DNA of 64,000 bases from Oscillospiraceae bacterium (lineage in GTDB: Bacteria > Bacillota > Clostridia > Oscillospirales > UBA929), in the NCBI GenBank assembly GCA_009777475.1, contig WRLU01000001.1, forward strand, positions 1 through 64,000, given 5' to 3'. A program made the position numbers and the translations under genes. Below, one piece after another: positions 10,260 through 20,873 of the stretch (positions are counted from its first letter, which is position 1; each line of letters begins with the position of its first letter). The notes beneath the pieces were generated by a model. It was not told the origin of the DNA. It worked only from the letters and a program-made list of their open reading frames with translations, and did no database searches.

Positions 10260-10835
10260 TTGATTAGTTTGAATTTGCCGAATTTATTGTCACTTATGCG
10301 ATTGAGTATGGTACCGTTAGTTCCGGTGTTCTACTTTTCGGATTTACCCTATCGTCATCTGTGGGCCGCCGGGGTGTATGGGGCCGCTTCCCTTACCGAT
10401 GTGCTGGATGGTATCATTGCCCGGAAATGCAACATGATTACTCGTCTGGGACGGGTGCTTGATCCGCTGGCAGATAAATGCATGTCATTTTGCGTTCTGA
10501 TTTGCATCATCATTGGGATTGATGAGCCTGTGCTTTGGTGGGCAGCAGTGGTGTTTTTCTGCAAAGAGTCCTTGATGGGAGTGGGTGCATTGGTGCAGTA
10601 CAAGAAATTCGATGATGTCCCCCCCTCAAATCTAATAGGCAAAATTTCTACTATTTTCTTCTTTGCGGTGTCATTTTTGCTTCTGATTATACCCGAATTT
10701 GTTCCAGGGTTACCGCGTCCGGCAGTAATTACGGCACTATCTGCCGCAATCGCTTTGAATTTAATAGCCTTCTGCCGATATCTGACGCTATTTTCAGCAA
10801 GCACAAAAAAAGCCTGTAAAACCCGAAAGGACTGA
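10260..10835 (+). CDS. pgsA: CDP-diacylglycerol-glycerol-3-phosphate 3-phosphatidyltransferase
   Basis: CDP-alcohol transferase motif DVLDGIIARKCNMITRLGRVLDPLADK. Confidence 0.88.
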   Translation: MISLNLPNLLSLMRLSMVPLVPVFYFSDLPYRHLWAAGVYGAASLTDVLDGIIARKCNMITRLGRVLDPLADKCMSFCVLICIIIGIDEPVLWWAAVVFFCKESLMGVGALVQYKKFDDVPPSNLIGKISTIFFFAVSFLLLIIPEFVPGLPRPAVITALSAAIALNLIAFCRYLTLFSASTKKACKTRKD

Positions 10836-10841
10836 TTGTAA

Positions 10842-13181
10842 TTGAATCCACCGATATGCTCCCGCTGTAAAAAGAATATAGCGATAGTTTTTATTGCAAA
10901 GATTGAAAACGGAAAAAGCTCCAACGAAGGGCTTTGCCTTAAATGCGCCCGCGAAATGGGGATACAGCCCATGGGGGATATTATAAAGCGAATGGGTATC
11001 AATGAAGAGGATATTGATGCCATGGCTGAAGAAATGCTCTCATCGTTAGGATCGGGTGAGGAGCTGCAGGACCTAATTTTAGACCCTCCGGAGGGTGACG
11101 ATCCCCTTGATGATGAGGGTAAAACCGCCACATTTCCCTTTCTCTCGCGCATTTTCGGCAGTATAACCGGTGACAACAACGAACCTCCTGCTTCGCCGCC
11201 TGCCTTTACGCCCGGCAGAAAACCGAGGGAAGAGCAGCGTCAGGCCCGGCAGAACGGAAGGAATGGTATATCCAAGCGTAACTTAGAAAAATTCTGCATC
11301 TCCATGACTAAAAAAGCCCAAGAGAGTAAGATCGACGAAATTGTAGGCAGATCAAGTGAAATACAGCGAGTCATTCAGATTTTAAACCGCCGTCAAAAAA
11401 ATAACCCTTGCCTGATAGGCGAGCCGGGGGTAGGAAAAACCGCTATTGCCGAAGGGCTGGCACAGCGTATCGCCGATAAAGACGTACCCTACAAGCTACA
11501 AAGCAAGGAGGTTCATTTGCTCGACCTGACAGCCATAGTTGCCGGAACTCAGTTCAGAGGGCAGTTTGAAAGCCGGATGAAGGGGCTTATTGAGGAAATC
11601 CGCAAATTAGGCAACATAATCCTTGTAATAGATGAGGTGCACAATTTGGTTGGGGCGGGGGATGCCGAAGGCTCCATGAATGCTGCTAACATTCTAAAAC
11701 CGGCGTTGAGCCGTGGGGAAATTCAGGTTATAGGAGCCACCACATTTGCCGAATACCGTAAACATATAGAAAAAGATGCTGCCCTAGAGCGCCGGTTTCA
11801 GCCGGTTACCGTTGAGGAGCCATCTATAGATGAGACAGTAACTATACTGACAGGAATTTCAAAATACTACGAGATGTTCCATGGGGTTCGTATTCCCCCC
11901 GAGATAGCTCGTCAGGCAGTAATTCTTTCGGAAAGATATGTGACTGATCGTTTTCTGCCCGACAAAGCCATTGATTTAATTGATGAGGCATGCTCCGATG
12001 TCAACCTCAAAAATCCATCAATACACCAAAAAGAGATTTTACAGACAGAGCTGGAGGGCATTAAAAAGGATCGTGAGGCTCTTTCTGCGGCGACCACGCA
12101 GGAGGATTACGAAAAATCAGCTCGCCTGAAAAGCCGTGAAGCGCAGATAGAAGCGCAGATTTCGAGCCTTGGCGAGAAGGATCTGCCCGAACTTTCTGTG
12201 GAAAATTTAGCAAGCACTATAGAGCAGTGGACAAAAATCCCTGCCACCCGTATCAGTGAGCGGGAATTTGAACGGCTGGCACTCTTAGAAAACCGGTTGA
12301 AGGAACGAGTTGTGGGTCAAAATGAAGCTGTGAGTGCTGTGTCACGAGCTATCAAGCGGGCGCGCGTGGGTGTTTCCGGTAAACGCAGGCCCGTCTCGTT
12401 TATATTCACCGGACCTACCGGAGTGGGCAAAACCGAGTTAGTTAAATGTCTGGCATCAGATCTATTTGACTGCCCTGAATCGTTGGTTCGTCTGGATATG
12501 TCTGAGTTTATGGAAAAGCACTCTGTTTCGCGTATTATCGGCACCCCACCCGGATATGTGGGCTATGATGAGGCGGGGCAGCTGACTGAGAAGGTGCGCC
12601 GCAAGCCTTATTGCGTAATTTTGTTTGATGAGATTGAAAAGGCACACCCCGATGTGATGAACGTGCTTTTGCAAATCCTTGACGATGGGTACATCACGGA
12701 TGCTCACGGCCGCAAGGTCAACTTTGAAAACACCGTTATAATAATGACCTCCAATGCCGGGAGCGATAAAACATCAGCTCCAGTAGGCTTCAACCACTCA
12801 CTGACAGAGCTTTCAAAGGAGAAGGCAATGAAGGCACTGTCAGATTTCCTTCGTCCTGAATTCATCAACCGGGTTGACGAGGTAATCTCATTCAATCAGC
12901 TTTCACATGATGACTTTAAGAAAATCGCGGATATTATGCTCAAAGAGCTTACCGGCTCATTGCTCTCCCAGGAGCTTCACTTTACCTGGGATGAGGATTT
13001 AATAGCACTGTTAGCTGAAAAATCCTTTACAATAAAATACGGTGCACGCAATCTGCGCCGACTTATTCAAAGGGAGATAGAGGATGCTATTGCCGGATTA
13101 GTCATAGAAAGCTACAAAAATCCGCCTACTCACCTCAAGGCTGTTGGTAAAGACGGTAAAATTGCGGTAGTAGGAAGCTAA
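10842..13181 (+). CDS. Clp protease-type AAA+ ATPase with N-terminal CxxC zinc finger (ClpE/ClpC-like)
   Basis: [11 protein letters not shown]...CLKCAREMG zinc finger; two Walker A motifs GEPGVGKTA and [12 protein letters not shown] start. Confidence 0.88.
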   Translation: MNPPICSRCKKNIAIVFIAKIENGKSSNEGLCLKCAREMGIQPMGDIIKRMGINEEDIDAMAEEMLSSLGSGEELQDLILDPPEGDDPLDDEGKTATFPFLSRIFGSITGDNNEPPASPPAFTPGRKPREEQRQARQNGRNGISKRNLEKFCISMTKKAQESKIDEIVGRSSEIQRVIQILNRRQKNNPCLIGEPGVGKTAIAEGLAQRIADKDVPYKLQSKEVHLLDLTAIVAGTQFRGQFESRMKGLIEEIRKLGNIILVIDEVHNLVGAGDAEGSMNAANILKPALSRGEIQVIGATTFAEYRKHIEKDAALERRFQPVTVEEPSIDETVTILTGISKYYEMFHGVRIPPEIARQAVILSERYVTDRFLPDKAIDLIDEACSDVNLKNPSIHQKEILQTELEGIKKDREALSAATTQEDYEKSARLKSREAQIEAQISSLGEKDLPELSVENLASTIEQWTKIPATRISEREFERLALLENRLKERVVGQNEAVSAVSRAIKRARVGVSGKRRPVSFIFTGPTGVGKTELVKCLASDLFDCPESLVRLDMSEFMEKHSVSRIIGTPPGYVGYDEAGQLTEKVRRKPYCVILFDEIEKAHPDVMNVLLQILDDGYITDAHGRKVNFENTVIIMTSNAGSDKTSAPVGFNHSLTELSKEKAMKALSDFLRPEFINRVDEVISFNQLSHDDFKKIADIMLKELTGSLLSQELHFTWDEDLIALLAEKSFTIKYGARNLRRLIQREIEDAIAGLVIESYKNPPTHLKAVGKDGKIAVVGS

Positions 13182-13738
13182 CGCACCGGGGGAGTGAAAA
13201 ATCTCTGTATCACTTTGTGCAAGGATACAATTAGCAGTGCCGCCAGCCCGGTGTTTACCCCCGCCTTAATAAGATTGAAGGGGATAATCCCAGGGAGCAA
13301 GAGATCTGCAACTGCCTTTCGTGGCAGCCCCATAAAAATAGGTGTTATTATCAGATTTGCAGGAATCATAGCTCCTGCGCTGAAAAGCGTGGCAACTAAC
13401 CCAGACAGAGCGGCAGCAGAATGATTTTTACGGATCCGGTATATGCAACGCCATGACACCAGCAGCGTGCCTGTGGAAATCATGTGCATAACAAATCCGT
13501 AGAATCCGCTTCCCTCCGGCATAATAGACTGCAGCACAGAAACCACAAACAGCACAGATAGCCCAGAGGGTATTCCGAACATGGCCGTTGCCAATAAGAC
13601 AGGGATATCTGAAAACTCCATTCTGAGAAAGGGTGCGGCGGCAATTATGGGGAAATTAAACATGGTAAGTAATATCCCGATAGCGGCAAGCATTGCCTGT
13701 ACAGACAGTGCGCGGACAGGGAATATGCTGTTTTTCAT
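13178..13738 (-). CDS. ribU: ECF transporter S component, riboflavin type (RibU-like)
   Basis: Hydrophobic ~186 aa protein starting MKNSIFPVRALSVQAML; directly downstream of an FMN riboswitch. Confidence 0.8.
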   Translation of the reverse strand: MKNSIFPVRALSVQAMLAAIGILLTMFNFPIIAAAPFLRMEFSDIPVLLATAMFGIPSGLSVLFVVSVLQSIMPEGSGFYGFVMHMISTGTLLVSWRCIYRIRKNHSAAALSGLVATLFSAGAMIPANLIITPIFMGLPRKAVADLLLPGIIPFNLIKAGVNTGLAALLIVSLHKVIQRFFTPPVR

Positions 13739-13828
13739 TAAAAATCGTCCCTTTCTTTTTCGGGAGTACACAAAAAATGCACCCCTAAATTTCGGGACGC
13801 AAAGAGAGGGTGACATGATAAAGTATTT

Positions 13829-13952
<124 letters not shown>

Positions 13953-14002
13953 ATATAGTGGCAGTATACTACAGCAAAAAGCTTTTGTCAAGGGGGAGTT
14001 CT

Positions 14003-14857
14003 ATGTTTATTTTTGATGCCCATTGCGATACACTGTCTGCAAATTTGGATTTATCACGCAACAAAGGGCATTTTGATATTGAGCGGGCAATTAAGCGAGG
14101 TCCTGGAGCTCAGATACTTGCCGCTTTTGGCAGAAACCAGCTAGGCCAGCTGGACCGATTGCGGCAGTATCCGGCATCAGCCGGCACCGCACCAAATGAG
14201 CTTTATCTTCTGGGTGCAATAGAGGGCGGTGATGAAATTGCCTCGGTAAAGGATTTAGAGCCCTTTATCAAACGGGACATTGTTTTTTTCGGATTAACCT
14301 GGAACCATGACAATCTTCTAGCCGGAGGCTGCTTTGGTTCGGGTGGCGGTTTAACCCCTCTGGGAAAAGAGGCGGTATCTTTTTTGGAGAGGTCCGGCGT
14401 AATAATTGATCTAGCACACGCCTCCAAGCAGACTTTTTGGGATGTTTTAGAGCTTGCAAAAAAGCCGGTGGCCGTAACTCATGCTTGCTGTCATGCCCTA
14501 TGCCCCCATCCCCGAAATCTTGATGACAGCCAAATGCGGGCACTGCGTGATTGCAATGGGGTATTGGGGATTACCTTCTACCCGGCTTTTCTCAACCAAA
14601 ATCATCCAAATAAACCAACAGATATTTCTCATGTAGCCCGGCACATTGAATACGCCATTGAGATTATGGGTACGGACAGCGTAGGCTTAGGCAGTGACTT
14701 TGATGGCTGTGAGGTTCTCCCCATTGGATTGGAGGGGGTGCAGGATGTTCCCGGGCTTTTGTACGCCTTGGATGTTGACCAGGGCATACGCGAAAAAGTT
14801 GCCGGGAGGAATTTTCTTGACCTTATGCAAAGGAGAGGATACATTCTTCGGCATTGA
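14003..14857 (+). CDS. Membrane dipeptidase (peptidase M19)
   Basis: MFIFDAHCDTL, GLTWNHDN, DLAHAS, GLGSDFDG motifs. Confidence 0.9.
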   Translation: MFIFDAHCDTLSANLDLSRNKGHFDIERAIKRGPGAQILAAFGRNQLGQLDRLRQYPASAGTAPNELYLLGAIEGGDEIASVKDLEPFIKRDIVFFGLTWNHDNLLAGGCFGSGGGLTPLGKEAVSFLERSGVIIDLAHASKQTFWDVLELAKKPVAVTHACCHALCPHPRNLDDSQMRALRDCNGVLGITFYPAFLNQNHPNKPTDISHVARHIEYAIEIMGTDSVGLGSDFDGCEVLPIGLEGVQDVPGLLYALDVDQGIREKVAGRNFLDLMQRRGYILRH

Positions 14858-15054
14858 ACCGCCCCCAGTTAATAGGGTCCCTCTTGCTGGTATGCCTGAA
14901 AAAATAGGAGGGCATAAAAAAATTTCACCAAAACCGCTAAAGTATTCCCCACCGTGATACGATAGTAGTTGTAAGGCAAGAAAATTGCCTGAATAAATAC
15001 GAAGACCCCGGGTACAGAGCTCAGGGTGATTCAAAAAAAAGGAAGTGCATTCCC

Positions 15055-18000
15055 ATGAAAAAACTAACTTTACTCTGTTTGCTAATCGCCGCAGCGTTCA
15101 CGTTCGCAACGAACGCCCTAGCCGCCCCAAAAAACCCATTTCCCCAAACCGTTACCCAAGCGGACGGTACAGAAATTACCATCACTGAGCATGGTGATGA
15201 ATTTTTCAGTTGGGCAGAGGACGAAAACGGCAATGTGATTGCTTATGATGAGGGAAGTGAAAACTGGGCTTATGCAGAGATTACCAAAGATGAAATCGTT
15301 CCCTCAGATGAAACAGTAGGCAAAGAAAAATGGTGGAAGATTTTCGGAAAGAGGAAAACACAGCGGAAAGACTTAGAACCTCTTTTTGAAAAAGTAGACC
15401 GTTCGGCAAATATGTCATGGGTAGAGCCTGAAATGAAATCCGATGAACAATACGATAATGATGAGTCGGACACAGGCTTAGATTCAGATGACTTTGAGCT
15501 TGAATGGGAGAGTACCATAAGACCTGCTGCCCACACAAAAAACCGCCAACCATTGTTGGTAATGCAGCTTGAGTACAACGATGTGCAGTTTAGCACCACA
15601 ATGGAAGAGTGGTCAAATACGTTCTTCGGGACAACAGGCAAAACCGTAAACACATACTATGCAGAAAATTCCGGCGACTTTAACCTTCAATTTACCAAGC
15701 CAAACTTCACCCAAGCCGATGGTTTTACGATTGAAAATCCAACCGCTAACGTTTCTCACCTCACAATACAAAATGGGATTGTTAGGGTTAGGTTGCCTAA
15801 AAATATACCAACAGATATGTCAGGCGACCCTTTAGATCCTTTTTCAGCTCCATATCACGATTTTTCGCAGGATATTAGGCGTGCCTTTGATGCGGCTAAA
15901 CAATACGTTGATTTTTCTTCTGTGTCCGTAACGCCATCAAACCGCGTATTCAGCGAAGAGCTTAATGTCTACGCCGTGCTGGCGGGCAATACAAGCCCGG
16001 GATACGCATCTAAATCAAATACTACACATGAAGGAAAAGAAAAAACGATTTCGATTGAATATTTTGACTCTTTGCGGACACTGCGAAGCTTCGGCACTTC
16101 ACAAGAGGCTCATCCGTTGGGGGTAATCACCCATGAATTGGCTCACGTTTTAGGTGCGGGAGATTTATACGATTATAATAGCCTCTCAGATGGGACAGGG
16201 GGATACAGCCTAATGTCTGCAGGCTCTTGGGGTAAAATATCGGGTGAAATAGATGGTACAACCCCAGTTCATCTTGATGCTTGGACAAAAACACACCTAG
16301 GGTTCTGTGACACAACCACTGTTTTTCCCGGACAGTCTTACACAGAAAACCTTAACAGTATTGAAAATGGCTATAACAATTTGAGGGTTGTCAACAATTT
16401 TGCTGCCCAAACACAATATTTCTTAGCAGAAAACAGGCAGCAAACGGGCTTCGACAGGGGTTTATCGGCTTGGAGCAGTAATAGCGGAATACTTATTTAC
16501 CATGTAGACGAATCCCTTTATAACTCAGGAAATAACAACTACAACCACAAATTTGTTGCCATAGAACGAATCAATCGCTGGCAAAGCGGTGTAAATCCGT
16601 TTTACGATACATCCGCATCCGACAGAACCCATTTTGGGGCTGACACAGTCCCGAATTCCAATTTCCACACAAGCGGGCATGGCGGCTTGGCACCCGCTCC
16701 CGGGACGGATTGTCATCCGCAAACACGAGTAAGCGGTATTCAAATCACCGTAAACAGCGAGAGCGGGCATACGATGCAGGTTGGAGCGGAGGTTGCTCCT
16801 CCGCCGGATGGTGTCAAAGATTGGAATGATCACCCTGGGATTCTGCAAATTGCGGCAGGAGGTAGTCACTCGCTGGCAATTAAAACGGACGGAAGCTTGT
16901 GGGCTTGGGGGAATAACGCCAATGGGCAGCTTGGCGATGGAACAACCATTTCCAAGTTCGAACCGGTACAGATAGGAACAGAATCCAATTGGAGTATGGT
17001 ATCAGCAGGTGGAGATTACTCTATGGCGATTAAAACAGACGGTACTCTATGGGCTTGGGGTAACCGGGCTCGAGGTCAGCTTGGCGATGGCTCAACAACA
17101 GGCCGCATGACAGAACCCCACCAAATCGGAACAGACACCGATTGGGTTAGTATATCCGTGGGTTCCTCGCATACAATGGCAATTAAAGCTGACAGTAGTC
17201 TGTGGGCTTGGGGGGATAACGACCAAGGCCGCCTTGGAGATAGCACATCAGCCCACCGAAGCACCCCGACACAAATCGGAGACGACACCAACTGGGGTAT
17301 GGTATCAGCAGGATCTCAACATACAACAGCTCTTAAAACTGATGGCACTTTGTGGGCATGGGGATTTAATAGCTACGGACAGCTCGGCGGAGCGACAACC
17401 GGAACATCCAGCTACATCCCTCTGCAAATTGGAACAGACACCGACTGGACTGCTATTTCTTCAACAGCAGGAAGCCACTCGTTGGCACTTAAAGCTAACG
17501 GTACTTTGTGGGCGTGGGGCAGAAATTCTCAAGGTCAGCTTGGAGATGGCTCGACAGTAGATAAGCACGAGCCAACACAAATAACCACTGAAACAGATTG
17601 GAGAAGTATAACCGCCGGCAGTATTCATTCAGCAGCCATTAAGCTTGACGGTACTCTATGGGCTTGGGGGTATAATAGCTACGGAACACTTGGAGACGGC
17701 ACATCAACCAACCGAAACAACCCAACACCAATCGGAACAGATACAACCTGGGTCAGTCTTGCAGCAGACAGTCATACAATGGCGATTAAAGCCGATGGAA
17801 GTCTTTGGACTTGGGGTCGTAACGGTAACGGTCGCCTTGGGGATGGCACAAGCGTTGATAAACTTGAACCCATACAAATTTGGCCCACCAGCACAACGCC
17901 TATAATCACTTCCCCCACGCCGTCCCCCGGTACGCCCTCCCCCTCACCTGACACAACAACCCCCACACCCACGCCCTCCCCCGGCACGTCAACGCCTACT

Positions 18001-18813
18001 CCAACGCCGTCTCCCGCAACAACCGATGACTGCTGCATTGACTACGGCAACCCATCCGCTGACATCATTGTCTCCGCCAACGACGGAGCGGAACAGTCCA
18101 TCAACCTCAGCAAAGAGACCCTCGACTTGGACGGATTTGTCCCTGCTGAGTTTGACATTGGCAACGGCAAGGGTTACAAGGCTGTAAAGGCTGACACATT
18201 CGGCGACAAAAAATTCCCCAAACTGCTCAGTAAAGGCTTGACGTTAAAGCTCAAGGATGCAGGCGGGACAGAAGTAACCTTCCCGGCAATCAACCCACGG
18301 CCTAAGCCTAAGTTTTCCGTCAACTATGAACTTGCAGCATCAGGAGGGGATTTTGGGCAGTGGGTTTTGACTGAGAAAAATGGTACAACGGCAGTGAAAA
18401 ACAACATACAAATCGGCATTGCCGGACCAAATGCCAAGGGCGTTGAAAATAAAGGCAAAACGGTGGATACCAACGGCTGGGGCAAATTCTACACAGACGG
18501 CGGCATTTGTGTCAAGCCAATCGGTGAAAAAAACGGCAAACCTGCCGTTGTGAAAACCACTTACTTTTTCAGGCAAGAGCCGAGTAATGACGGTGGATTT
18601 ACACCGGGAAGCCTCCCCAAGAAAATCAACGCAACGAGTCAGCAAAAACCGCCTAAGTATAAGCTTGGTTCAAATAAAGCCAAAGCGGATAATACCTACG
18701 TCAACGGCGTGCAGTATGCCAAAAAAGCAGAGTTTACGCTAGTTGCAGGTGATCAGGTTTGGCATGGGGCAACGGCTAAGAAAGCGGCGAGTGCGAAGCA
18801 GACGGTGGGGTAG
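15055..18813 (+). CDS. Secreted M6-type metalloprotease fused to RCC1 repeats and a C-terminal surface module
   Basis: Signal peptide; HELAHVLGAGDLYDYN zinc motif; at least seven GSLWAWGxNxxGQLGDGT repeats; T/P/S-rich linker; C-terminal ~260 aa module. Confidence 0.88.
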   Translation: MKKLTLLCLLIAAAFTFATNALAAPKNPFPQTVTQADGTEITITEHGDEFFSWAEDENGNVIAYDEGSENWAYAEITKDEIVPSDETVGKEKWWKIFGKRKTQRKDLEPLFEKVDRSANMSWVEPEMKSDEQYDNDESDTGLDSDDFELEWESTIRPAAHTKNRQPLLVMQLEYNDVQFSTTMEEWSNTFFGTTGKTVNTYYAENSGDFNLQFTKPNFTQADGFTIENPTANVSHLTIQNGIVRVRLPKNIPTDMSGDPLDPFSAPYHDFSQDIRRAFDAAKQYVDFSSVSVTPSNRVFSEELNVYAVLAGNTSPGYASKSNTTHEGKEKTISIEYFDSLRTLRSFGTSQEAHPLGVITHELAHVLGAGDLYDYNSLSDGTGGYSLMSAGSWGKISGEIDGTTPVHLDAWTKTHLGFCDTTTVFPGQSYTENLNSIENGYNNLRVVNNFAAQTQYFLAENRQQTGFDRGLSAWSSNSGILIYHVDESLYNSGNNNYNHKFVAIERINRWQSGVNPFYDTSASDRTHFGADTVPNSNFHTSGHGGLAPAPGTDCHPQTRVSGIQITVNSESGHTMQVGAEVAPPPDGVKDWNDHPGILQIAAGGSHSLAIKTDGSLWAWGNNANGQLGDGTTISKFEPVQIGTESNWSMVSAGGDYSMAIKTDGTLWAWGNRARGQLGDGSTTGRMTEPHQIGTDTDWVSISVGSSHTMAIKADSSLWAWGDNDQGRLGDSTSAHRSTPTQIGDDTNWGMVSAGSQHTTALKTDGTLWAWGFNSYGQLGGATTGTSSYIPLQIGTDTDWTAISSTAGSHSLALKANGTLWAWGRNSQGQLGDGSTVDKHEPTQITTETDWRSITAGSIHSAAIKLDGTLWAWGYNSYGTLGDGTSTNRNNPTPIGTDTTWVSLAADSHTMAIKADGSLWTWGRNGNGRLGDGTSVDKLEPIQIWPTSTTPIITSPTPSPGTPSPSPDTTTPTPTPSPGTSTPTPTPSPATTDDCCIDYGNPSADIIVSANDGAEQSINLSKETLDLDGFVPAEFDIGNGKGYKAVKADTFGDKKFPKLLSKGLTLKLKDAGGTEVTFPAINPRPKPKFSVNYELAASGGDFGQWVLTEKNGTTAVKNNIQIGIAGPNAKGVENKGKTVDTNGWGKFYTDGGICVKPIGEKNGKPAVVKTTYFFRQEPSNDGGFTPGSLPKKINATSQQKPPKYKLGSNKAKADNTYVNGVQYAKKAEFTLVAGDQVWHGATAKKAASAKQTVG

Positions 18814-18831
18814 CAGGGCAATTATTGCATT

Positions 18832-18871
18832 AAAACAACGGAGCACCTAAGATGGGAGTTCCGTTGTTTTT
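18832..18871 (+). terminator. Rho-independent terminator
   Basis: aaaacaacgga-17 nt-tccgttgttttt hairpin plus T run after the M6/RCC1 gene. Confidence 0.85.
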
Positions 18872-18968
18872 AAAAGTTTTTCAAAAAACACTCATCAAAA
18901 CGCCGATAAGTGACTCCCACAAAAGCAACCTACCTACTATACCCCCCGAAAAAATTCACAAAAGGGGG

Positions 18969-18997
18969 TTGACAAGCAGGGAAGATTGTCGTATAAT
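18969..18997 (+). promoter_or_regulatory. Consensus sigma-A promoter
   Basis: TTGACA - 17 bp - TATAAT, both hexamers perfect. Confidence 0.85.
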
Positions 18998-19041
18998 GAA
19001 GATTATAATGTGGCATATATTATATGAAAGGGGATAATACA

Positions 19042-19545
19042 ATGGACATAAAAAGGGAGATTCAAGACGCACGAGATGAGCTCTTGAATCAGATGGATGT
19101 CGTTTTTGAAAAACTCATAGAACAAGTGGTTTGCGGTGTTAAAACCAACGAAATTAGAGGGTCAAAGGGTTTTGAAAGGGAATATCGCCTGACAAGCAAT
19201 CCTTCGATATTCAAAGGAAAAAAACCAATACACATGACAATAAAAGGCGAACAAATAGAGGTTAGCACGTGGAAAGCAGTTGTTTCTGAAATTATGAAGC
19301 ATTGCAACGCTGATGTCGAAAAACACGTCGAGCTTATGAATTTGCGTGGGAAAATTTCAGGTAAAAAGAGAGCAATTTTGGCCAAAAACGACAACGGCAT
19401 GCGTGGTCCGATTAAAATTGATGAAAATCTATATCTTGAAGCACATTACGATACGGAGTCATTGCTGCGAACGGTTTTGACTCGCGTTCTTGATGTTGTC
19501 GGGTATGATTATAGCGGCATAACGATTAAGACGAGGGCAAATTGA
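19042..19545 (+). CDS. Uncharacterised protein
   Basis: Start MDIKREIQDARDEL downstream of the consensus promoter; no family assigned with confidence. Confidence 0.7.
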   Translation: MDIKREIQDARDELLNQMDVVFEKLIEQVVCGVKTNEIRGSKGFEREYRLTSNPSIFKGKKPIHMTIKGEQIEVSTWKAVVSEIMKHCNADVEKHVELMNLRGKISGKKRAILAKNDNGMRGPIKIDENLYLEAHYDTESLLRTVLTRVLDVVGYDYSGITIKTRAN

Positions 19546-19547
19546 TA

Positions 19548-19740
19548 ATGAGAATTGACAATGAAAAAAGACTCGCATATCTTGATGATGTGCAGTACAA
19601 AGAAATTTTCGGTGTATCAAAATTAACATTTGATGCGATGCTCGCGGAACTTGAAAAAGCCAATCTAAACTAGAGGTTAAAAGGTGGGCGAAAAGCAACG
19701 AAAATTACCATACTTGACCGTTTGTCCGGCTCCGGCGATT
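19548..19740 (+). pseudogene. IS5-like transposase N-terminal fragment
   Basis: MRIDNEKRLAYLDDVQYKEIFGVSKLTFDAMLAELEKANLN*, then KGGRKATKITILDRL in the same region; catalytic DDE part absent. Confidence 0.55.
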
Positions 19741-19744
19741 GCGT

Positions 19745-19999
19745 TCACAAAACCCCTATGATTTTAGTTGCAATTTTATTGCAGTCCTCAATCGTACAAG
19801 TAAAAACATTTTCTCCTAACGCCTCTAAAAATACCTCGTAAATTTTCTTTCCCAAAAAATTAGTTGAATGACTATTTTTACTTTCTAAAAAAGATAGCAG
19901 TTCATTCACTTCAAAGCTGTACTCATCTTTAGGTGCAAATGGTAACAACTCTAAAGGATCCCATTCATTTATTATTTCCGTTACTTTTTCAAACATCAT
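19745..19999 (-). CDS. DUF1871-like protein, putative immunity protein
   Basis: MMFEKVTEIINEWDPLELLPFAPKDEYSFEV; begins about 11 bp after the toxin stop. Confidence 0.65.
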   Translation of the reverse strand: MMFEKVTEIINEWDPLELLPFAPKDEYSFEVNELLSFLESKNSHSTNFLGKKIYEVFLEALGENVFTCTIEDCNKIATKIIGVL

Positions 20000-20009
20000 T
20001 TTTTCACCT

Positions 20010-20851
20010 CTACTCCCCAAATAATTTTTTGACAATCTCTATCATTTCAGAATCAAAATATTCCTTTGACCAAGCCGTAACTAATTTTCCATCCTTCGCA
20101 ACAACAGCTACTCCCTCTTTAGTTACAAACACATGTTTTGCACCACTATTTTGAGACAAAGTTCTTTCGTCATACCTCTTTCAGCTATTTTATCCGAGCC
20201 GTGCTTCGCATATTTTGACCAGTTAACTTTTGTCCCTGGATGTTCTACATATTCGCCTATCTTGCCTAATTTATCACCCATCTTCGCATTCCGAGCAACC
20301 TTCCCCGCCTTAAAAATCCTCCGCGGCACCTTTCTAAACGATTTCAGTGCAACCTTGCCGCCTTTTACGGCATACTTCCCCACCGGGACACTGCCCACAG
20401 CATACAAAAATCCCTCGCCGATGCTGCCTTTTTCAAACGCATGGTAGGCACTAATGCCCTCGGCAACACTGCCTATTCCAGGAATATATCCCAGTATATC
20501 CCGCGTGTTTTGTTCCTCTTCGTCTTGCTTTATCCGTTCCTTGTTCTGCTCGTAATACATAAATAGGTAATTATGTATGCTTTCTGGCAGTTCGGCTTTT
20601 TCCTCATCGCTCATCCTGCTGAAAATCCGCGCATTGGCAAGAGGCATATTTTTAGCGTATTTGCTCTCCTGCCATTCTTTGTCATGCTTTTCATATGCCG
20701 CTCTCATCTCGGCAGTAATCGGCAGGATTTTACTCGTCTGTTTCTCTAGCTCCGGCTTTTTCACCCAAGGCGACGGTTCTTTCAACAGAAGGGGGCGGGC
20801 GGAACGCCCGCCCCCTCGATGTGCAGTAATCTTATGCCCTGCACAACTCAA
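20010..20851 (-). pseudogene. 5'-truncated, frameshifted polymorphic toxin cassette
   Basis: Pre-toxin segment GYIPGIGSVAEGISAYHAFEKGSIGEGFLYAVGSVPVGKYAVKGGK; coding continues in another frame as TLSQNSGAKHVFVTKEGVAVVAKDGKLVTAWSKEYFDSEMIEIVKKLFGE* ending at 20010. Confidence 0.7.
20790..20816. repeat. GC-rich palindrome at cassette border
   Basis: agggggcgggcggaacgcccgccccct, perfect arms. Confidence 0.9.
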
Positions 20852-20873
20852 TCAATTGCAAAGCCTCCACTTG

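Noticed and set aside
10355-11179. 274 aa minus-strand ORF
   Set aside because: Lies antisense across pgsA and the Clp ATPase, both with clear family motifs; composition reflects the shadow frame.
14858-15054. Possible GEMM riboswitch upstream of the M6/RCC1 gene
   Set aside because: No CACGCACAGGGCAAACC-like core is present.
16850-17880. Periodic DNA repeats that could look like a satellite or CRISPR-like array
   Set aside because: They are the coding repeats of the RCC1 domain, in frame within one ORF, with no conserved repeat/spacer structure.
17772-18038. Antisense ORF with GVGVG repeats
   Set aside because: Complement of the T/P/S-rich linker of the sense gene; low complexity.
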